This document shows, piece after piece, positions 5,144-8,600 of a stretch of 8,600 bases of DNA. The stretch lies in assembly GCA_027328825.1 (NCBI GenBank), contig DAHWTK010000073.1:1-8600 (forward strand). Direction: 5' to 3'. The notes beneath the pieces are model-generated. The model worked only from the letters and a program-made list of their open reading frames with translations. It was not told the origin of the DNA and did not search any database. A program made the position numbers and the translations under genes. Within the stretch, counting starts at the first letter, position 1; each line of letters begins with the position of its first letter. This stretch comes from Nitrospirota bacterium (GTDB lineage: Bacteria > Nitrospirota > JACRHJ01).

Positions 5144-5267
5144 TCTGAGGCAACCGCCTAAGAATCCGCCTTATGGTTTTGTAGCTGCCTGATTTATCCG
5201 GCGCTTTCAAATCGCCCCATGAATGGGGCAGCTACATAAACGCAGATTCGCTCCGCTCAGAATGACA
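5138..5267. repeat. Palindromic intergenic element B (130 bp) with nested insert
   Basis: It has perfect 12-bp inverted ends: TGTCATTCTGAG (5138-5149) and CTCAGAATGACA (5256-5267). Next to the ends are GAATC-containing segments resembling repeat A. The centre is occupied by a second, unrelated palindrome at 5180-5236. It fills the space between the MerR gene stop (5275) and the tRNA-Pro promoter. It could also act as a hairpin at the end of the ihfA-merR transcript, though no T-run follows. Confidence 0.8.
5180..5236. repeat. Inner palindrome nested in element B
   Basis: The ends TGTAGCTGCC (5180-5189) and GGCAGCTACA (5227-5236) are a perfect 10-bp inverted repeat. A strong sub-hairpin, GCCCCAT-GA-ATGGGGC (5214-5229), lies on the right and overlaps the right arm; a weaker one (GCC...GGC) lies on the left. 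The layout suggests a separate mobile palindromic unit that landed inside an older one. Confidence 0.7.
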
Positions 5268-5274
5268 GGCAACC

Positions 5275-5769
5275 CTATTTTACCAGTTCGATTATCTCTT
5301 TTATTTCCGCCTTTACCTTCAGCAGGACGTCCTGGATACCTGAGCTGCCGCCGCCTGAAGAAAACAGCAGAGACATCTGCGGGGAGTTATTAATTTCTCC
5401 CGCCACGATGCTTCTGGATTGTTTAGCCGCGGCTTCGGCTTCCATCTCTTCAATTGCCTCCATATTCCCCGGCTCCGGCATTTCCGTCAAATTTCCCGCC
5501 GTTTTTCCAGCCGTCCTGCCTCCCGGGCCCCCCTTTGATATTATTTTTCTGGCCCCGGCTATCGTGTAGCCTTCTTCGTAGAGCATTTTTTTAATCGAGA
5601 GGACGAGGTCTAAATCCTTCTGCCGGTAAACCCTTTGGCCGCCTCTGGATTTTTTCGGGGAGAGCGCCGGGAACTCGTTTTCCCAATATCGGAGGATATA
5701 AGGCTCTACCTGGGCAAGTCGGCTGACTTCGCCGATTTTATAGAAAAGCTTCCCTGGCTGCTCGGCCAA
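5275..5769 (-). CDS. MerR-family transcriptional regulator
   Basis: This 164-residue protein has an N-terminal MerR winged helix-turn-helix (about residues 9-78): FYKIGEVSRL, then YILRYWENEFPAL, then a basic wing SRGGQRVYRQKDLDLV, then IKKMLYEEGYTIAGARKII. A polar linker rich in Gly, Glu and Ala (about 79-120) follows, and then a short C-terminal helix (DVLLKVKAEIKEIIELVK) that probably dimerises. No metal-binding cysteines or large effector domain are present, so it is not a mercury or redox sensor; its ligand and targets are unknown. The start is TTG at 5769, supported by GGAGG six bases upstream; there is no nearby ATG before the domain. It lies 23 nt after ihfA and is co-transcribed with it. 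The ihfA-merR pair next to tRNA-Pro is seen in deltaproteobacteria. Confidence 0.9.
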   Translation of the reverse strand: MAEQPGKLFYKIGEVSRLAQVEPYILRYWENEFPALSPKKSRGGQRVYRQKDLDLVLSIKKMLYEEGYTIAGARKIISKGGPGGRTAGKTAGNLTEMPEPGNMEAIEEMEAEAAAKQSRSIVAGEINNSPQMSLLFSSGGGSSGIQDVLLKVKAEIKEIIELVK

Positions 5770-5792
5770 CTGAGGCCTCCGAAACCGGACGC

Positions 5793-6086
5793 TTATGCCG
5801 TTTCTTCCTTGCCCTTATCGACAAAATCCTTGAATATCATGCTCGGCTTGAAGGTGACGACCTTGCGCGGCGTAATCTCGATATTCTCCCCCGTTTTGGG
5901 GTTGCGGCCTTTGCGGGACCCCTTTCCTCGGATGACAAAATTACCAAAACCGGCAATCTTTACCGTCTCGCCGCTTTTCAGGGTATCCTTTATGGTGTCG
6001 AGGACTGTCTCAACTATGTCAGTTGCTTCCTTTTTGGAAAGACCGACTTTTTCATAAACTTCCGAGACTATGTCCGCCTTGGTCAT
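5793..6086 (-). CDS. ihfA: Integration host factor subunit alpha (HU/IHF family DNA-bending protein)
   Basis: This 97-residue protein has the HU/IHF fold: a helical N-terminus (TKADIVSEVYEKVGLSKKEA), GETVKIAGFGNF, and the DNA-gripping arm RKGRNPKTGENIEI with the intercalating Pro63. ITPRKVVTFKPS in the last strand resembles IHF-alpha more than HU. IHF bends DNA sharply at specific sites and assists promoter architecture, recombination and replication. The partner beta subunit is not in the window. The ATG at 6086 follows AGGAGG at seven bases. The gene heads its own transcript from the promoter at 6169-6198, with the MerR gene behind it. HU cannot be fully excluded from sequence alone. Confidence 0.9.
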   Translation of the reverse strand: MTKADIVSEVYEKVGLSKKEATDIVETVLDTIKDTLKSGETVKIAGFGNFVIRGKGSRKGRNPKTGENIEITPRKVVTFKPSMIFKDFVDKGKEETA

Positions 6087-6168
6087 CTTTAAGCCTCCTG
6101 ATTTGATTTACGCCTGCCCCGTCAATTCTTTTAAAAATTATCTTAACCCCGCCCCCCTCGACAGGGCG

Positions 6169-6198
6169 AATATACATTAAGGAGCTTGGCTATGTCAA
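6169..6198 (-). promoter_or_regulatory. Predicted sigma70 promoter of ihfA-merR
   Basis: Minus strand: perfect TTGACA (forward 6193-6198), 18-bp spacer, TATATT (forward 6169-6174). The resulting leader is about 75 nt and contains a very G-rich tract just after the likely start (forward C-run around 6147-6157) and an AT-rich tract before the ribosome site. Confidence 0.75.
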
Positions 6199-6218
6199 GG
6201 ATTTTTATTGGAAAAACG

Positions 6219-8312
6219 CTATTCGCCTTTCTCGGTATGCGCCTTTTTGCCCTCTTCTATGACCTTCTGCGCAAGATGAGCGGGAAGTTCCTCGTAATGA
6301 GAGAACGACATAGTATACATCCCGCGCCCGGACGTAAGGGAATTGAGCGTCGGCGCGTAGTTAAGCATTTCCGCCATAGGCACCTGGGCGGTCACCTTCT
6401 GATTCGAACCGGAAGACGCCATGCCCTGCACCTTTCCGCGCCGGGAGTTCAGGTCGCCTATGACATTGCCCATCGTGTCCTCCGGGACGACTATGGTAAC
6501 GTCCATTACAGGCTCAAGGAGTGCGGGCCTGCACTCCAGAACACCCTTTTTAAAACCCATCGAGCCGGCGATTTTAAAGGCCATTTCAGATGAATCCACC
6601 TCGTGATATGAGCCGTCGTAGAGCGTAACCCTAATATCTACAACAGGATAGCCAGCTATTACGCCTTCGTGCATGGCCTCGACAATGCCCTTTTCTACCG
6701 CCGGAATATACTGTCTTGGTATAGCCCCGCCCACGATTTTGTCTACGAATTCAAACCCTCCGCCCCTGCCCAGAGGCTCGATTTCAATCCACGTGTCGCC
6801 GTACTGACCGCGTCCGCCGGATTGCTTCTTGTATTTGCCCTGCACCTTAGCCCTGCCTTTTATGGTTTCCTTGTAAGGTATCTTCGGGGTCTTCATGACG
6901 ACTTCGGTGCCGAACTTTCTCTTCAGGCGCTCAAGCGTGATTTCAAGGTGCAGCTGGCCCATGCCGGACAGTATCATCTCCTTCGTCTGTTCGTCCCTCT
7001 GGAAACGAAGTGTGGGGTCTTCCTCAAGGAGCCTGTGCAGGCCGTTGGATATCTTGTCCTCTTCGCCCTTGTTCCTGGCCTCTATTGCGAAGGCCATTAC
7101 GGGTTCCTGATATTTTATGGACTCGGCGATATACGGGTGCGCCTTGTCGCACAGCGTATCGCCTGTAACGGTATCCTTAAGCTTGGCGACGGCGGCAATC
7201 TCGCCCGCCTTTACGACCTGCGCCGGGACCTGCTTCTTGCCCATAAGGTAGAAGAGCTGGCCCATTCGCTCTTCTTTTTCCCGGTTTGCATCGAATACAG
7301 TGGAATCCGAGCGCATCTGTCCGGATATTACCCTGAAAAGGCTGAGTTTTCCGGCAAACGGGTCGGCTATCGTTTTAAACACAACCGCAGCGAGCGGGCC
7401 GTTTTTATCCGTCTTTAAAACTACTTCCGCGCCCTTTACGTCTTTAACCTTTATGGGCGCCGTTTCGGCCTTTTCAACCGGGTTCGGGAGGGCCGAGGTA
7501 ATCATATCGAGAAGCTGGGGCACACCGATTCCCTTCGGGGGCGCGCCGCAGAGAAGCGGGGTTATCTTCCCGGCGATGCATCCCCTGCGAAGTCCGGAAG
7601 CGATTTCTTCCTGGGACAGCTCGCCAGTCTCAAGGTATTTCTCCGTAAGAGAGTCGTCGCTCTCGGCTATCTTCTCTACCATCCTGCCCCCGAGTTCTTC
7701 GGCCTCAGCCTTCATCTCCGACGGGATGTCCGTTTCTTTGGTCTTGCCGCTTTCATCTGCTATGTAAGCCTTCATCTTCAGGAGATCTATCATGCCCCTG
7801 AAGCTGTTCTCGGAACCGATTGGCATCTGCACGGGCGTGGCCTCCTTGCAGAAACCTTTATCGCATTCGTTAAGTACGGTCCTGATGTCGGCCCTTTCCT
7901 TGTCCATCTTTGCTACGAATATTATCCGGGGCAGGCCGAACTCGTTTAAGTATTCCCATATTTTCTCGGTCTCGGCCTTTATTCCGGAAATGGGGGACAT
8001 TATGACAACGGCGCCGTCCGCAGCGCGGACACAGGCCTTCGCATCTTCGAGGAAATTTATGTATCCGGGGGTGTCTATCAAGGTAATCTTGGTTCCGTCC
8101 CATTCGCAGAACGCGGCGGCGGAACTTATGGAGGATTTCCTGTTTATTTCTTCAGGCTCGAAGTCTGTAACGGTATTGCCTTCTTCGACCCTGCCCATGC
8201 GGTCTGTGGCCCCGGCGGCGAAGAGCATAGCCTCTGTGAGCGTAGTCTTGCCCGCGCCGCCATGTGATACGATTACGACATTTCTCGTGTTTTCTACAGC
8301 GTAATCTTTCAT
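6219..8312 (-). CDS. fusA2: Elongation factor G paralogue (EF-G-2-like translational GTPase)
   Basis: This 697-residue protein has all five EF-G domains: G domain (about 1-285), barrel domain II (about 305-400), domain III (about 402-475), domain IV with YKKQSGGRGQYGD (494-506) and GGAIPRQYIPAVEKGI, and domain V with LLEPVMDVTIVVPEDTMGNV. It differs from canonical EF-G in the GTPase motifs: the P-loop is SHGGAGKT (16-23), the switch II motif is DTPGY with Tyr84 where EF-G has the catalytic His, and G4 is AKMD (134-137) where EF-G has NKxD. Switch I (RKSSIS) also lacks the RGIT signature. From memory, these changes resemble the Thermus EF-G-2 group, so I read it as a paralogue and not the main fusA, which normally sits with rpsL-rpsG-tuf. 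The ATG at 8312 has AGGAGG upstream. Its exact role in translation is unknown. Confidence 0.9.
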   Translation of the reverse strand: MKDYAVENTRNVVIVSHGGAGKTTLTEAMLFAAGATDRMGRVEEGNTVTDFEPEEINRKSSISSAAAFCEWDGTKITLIDTPGYINFLEDAKACVRAADGAVVIMSPISGIKAETEKIWEYLNEFGLPRIIFVAKMDKERADIRTVLNECDKGFCKEATPVQMPIGSENSFRGMIDLLKMKAYIADESGKTKETDIPSEMKAEAEELGGRMVEKIAESDDSLTEKYLETGELSQEEIASGLRRGCIAGKITPLLCGAPPKGIGVPQLLDMITSALPNPVEKAETAPIKVKDVKGAEVVLKTDKNGPLAAVVFKTIADPFAGKLSLFRVISGQMRSDSTVFDANREKEERMGQLFYLMGKKQVPAQVVKAGEIAAVAKLKDTVTGDTLCDKAHPYIAESIKYQEPVMAFAIEARNKGEEDKISNGLHRLLEEDPTLRFQRDEQTKEMILSGMGQLHLEITLERLKRKFGTEVVMKTPKIPYKETIKGRAKVQGKYKKQSGGRGQYGDTWIEIEPLGRGGGFEFVDKIVGGAIPRQYIPAVEKGIVEAMHEGVIAGYPVVDIRVTLYDGSYHEVDSSEMAFKIAGSMGFKKGVLECRPALLEPVMDVTIVVPEDTMGNVIGDLNSRRGKVQGMASSGSNQKVTAQVPMAEMLNYAPTLNSLTSGRGMYTMSFSHYEELPAHLAQKVIEEGKKAHTEKGE

Positions 8313-8336
8313 GTGGCCTCCTGGGTTAGCTATTTT

Positions 8337-8362
8337 GTCATTCCCGTAAAAACGGGGGTGAC
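8337..8362. repeat. Short palindromic repeat between rseC-like gene and EF-G paralogue
   Basis: GTCATTCCCGT (8337-8347) and ACGGGGGTGAC (8352-8362) pair along 11 bases in RNA if two G-U pairs are allowed, with a four-base loop. It resembles the common intergenic GTCATTCCCG...CGGGAATGAC type of palindrome. There is no T-run on the minus strand, so it is not a classical terminator. Confidence 0.6.
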
Positions 8363-8376
8363 GGTCTTTCTTTGCG

Positions 8377-8600
8377 TTATTCCTCCATTATTTTAACAAT
8401 CACAGGTCTTATAGTGGTGGTTCTTTTTACCTTCCTGTCGTAGAGCCGCACAAGCACCGCCGAGAGGACGAGAAATGCAACGCCGCCGATCGCCTGCCAG
8501 TAATCGAGCGATATTGCGCCGGACAGCATCGGCCCGTATTTCCCGCCGAGATATGCCCCAAGGAAAAGAAATATCACCGGGAGCATGTATGTCAGGAACG
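8377..8600 (-). CDS. RseC/MucC-like inner-membrane protein, C-terminal part (5' end outside window)
   Basis: The last 73 residues are visible and the frame stays open to the window edge, so the ATG at 8586 is internal. Two hydrophobic segments are clear: FLTYMLPVIFLFLGAYLGG and a helix from about YWQAIGGVAFLVLSAVLV. A basic tail (RLYDRKVKRTTT, then RPVIVKIMEE) follows. Two adjacent membrane helices and a basic tail with PVI match the C-terminal half of RseC/MucC proteins, known as modulators of sigma-E signalling and as parts of SoxR-reducing or Rnf-linked systems. The Cys-bearing N-terminal domain that would confirm this is outside the window. The EF-G paralogue follows 64 bp downstream. Confidence 0.7.
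   Translation of the reverse strand, partial: FLTYMLPVIFLFLGAYLGGKYGPMLSGAISLDYWQAIGGVAFLVLSAVLVRLYDRKVKRTTTIRPVIVKIMEE

Noticed and set aside
4023..5267. CRISPR array or phage attachment sites near tRNA-Pro
   Set aside because: The repeats are few, palindromic, unevenly spaced and of two or three different types; there is no integrase and no duplication of the tRNA 3' end.
6669..7418. 249-codon plus-strand open frame
   Set aside because: It lies wholly antisense to the EF-G paralogue, which has full family conservation; its translation shows no recognisable domain and it is a shadow of codon bias.
8377..8586. Complete 69-residue small membrane protein starting at ATG 8586
   Set aside because: The frame remains open to the window edge with a hydrophobic continuation upstream and fits the C-terminal half of RseC-like proteins, so it is a truncated gene.

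Overview
Every gene that can be supported in this window lies on the minus strand, so transcription runs from high to low coordinates. The content points to an anaerobic or microaerophilic Gram-negative bacterium of the deltaproteobacterial (Desulfobacterota-like) kind. It carries an oxygen-reducing flavodiiron protein with a short rubredoxin and a free-standing desulforedoxin, an adenosylcobalamin-dependent riboswitch, and the order ihfA - merR - tRNA-Pro - surE - pcm, which from memory recurs in Geobacter-like genomes. An RseC/MucC-type membrane protein fits a Gram-negative cell. The taxonomic placement is inference; no marker gene here settles it.

From the right edge (start of transcription): the C-terminal end of an RseC-like inner-membrane protein (8377-8600), an EF-G paralogue of the EF-G-2 kind (6219-8312), and then a clear sigma70 promoter (6169-6198) driving ihfA (5793-6086) and a MerR-family regulator (5275-5769). 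Next come a 130-bp palindromic element with a second palindrome nested in it (5138-5267), a tRNA-Pro(GGG) gene with its own promoter and terminator (4970-5143), a leader with more palindromic repeats (4874-4955), surE (4088-4861), another palindromic element overlapping the surE stop (4023-4098), pcm (3339-3998) and a DedA-family membrane protein (2711-3337). pcm and the DedA gene are one nucleotide apart and surely share a transcript.

To the left are a tRNA-Gly(CCC) gene (2543-2618) and a compact three-gene redox operon: flavodiiron protein (1282-2496), rubredoxin (1136-1270) and desulforedoxin (981-1097). The two small iron proteins are only 44 and 38 residues long and are easily missed. 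Electrons most likely pass from the rubredoxin to the flavodiiron protein, which reduces O2 to water or NO to N2O. A sigma70 promoter (941-970), a cobalamin riboswitch (about 768-936) and an intrinsic terminator (692-721) then control cobO (131-667) and the overlapping cobU (1-131, cut by the window edge). These two enzymes adenosylate corrinoids and activate cobinamide, so vitamin B12 represses its own assembly and salvage.

I found no clearly undescribed multi-gene system. The genes are mostly housekeeping. The less ordinary signals are the small redox cassette, the nested palindromic repeats whose end supplies the -35 box of the tRNA-Pro promoter, and the changed GTPase motifs of the EF-G paralogue.
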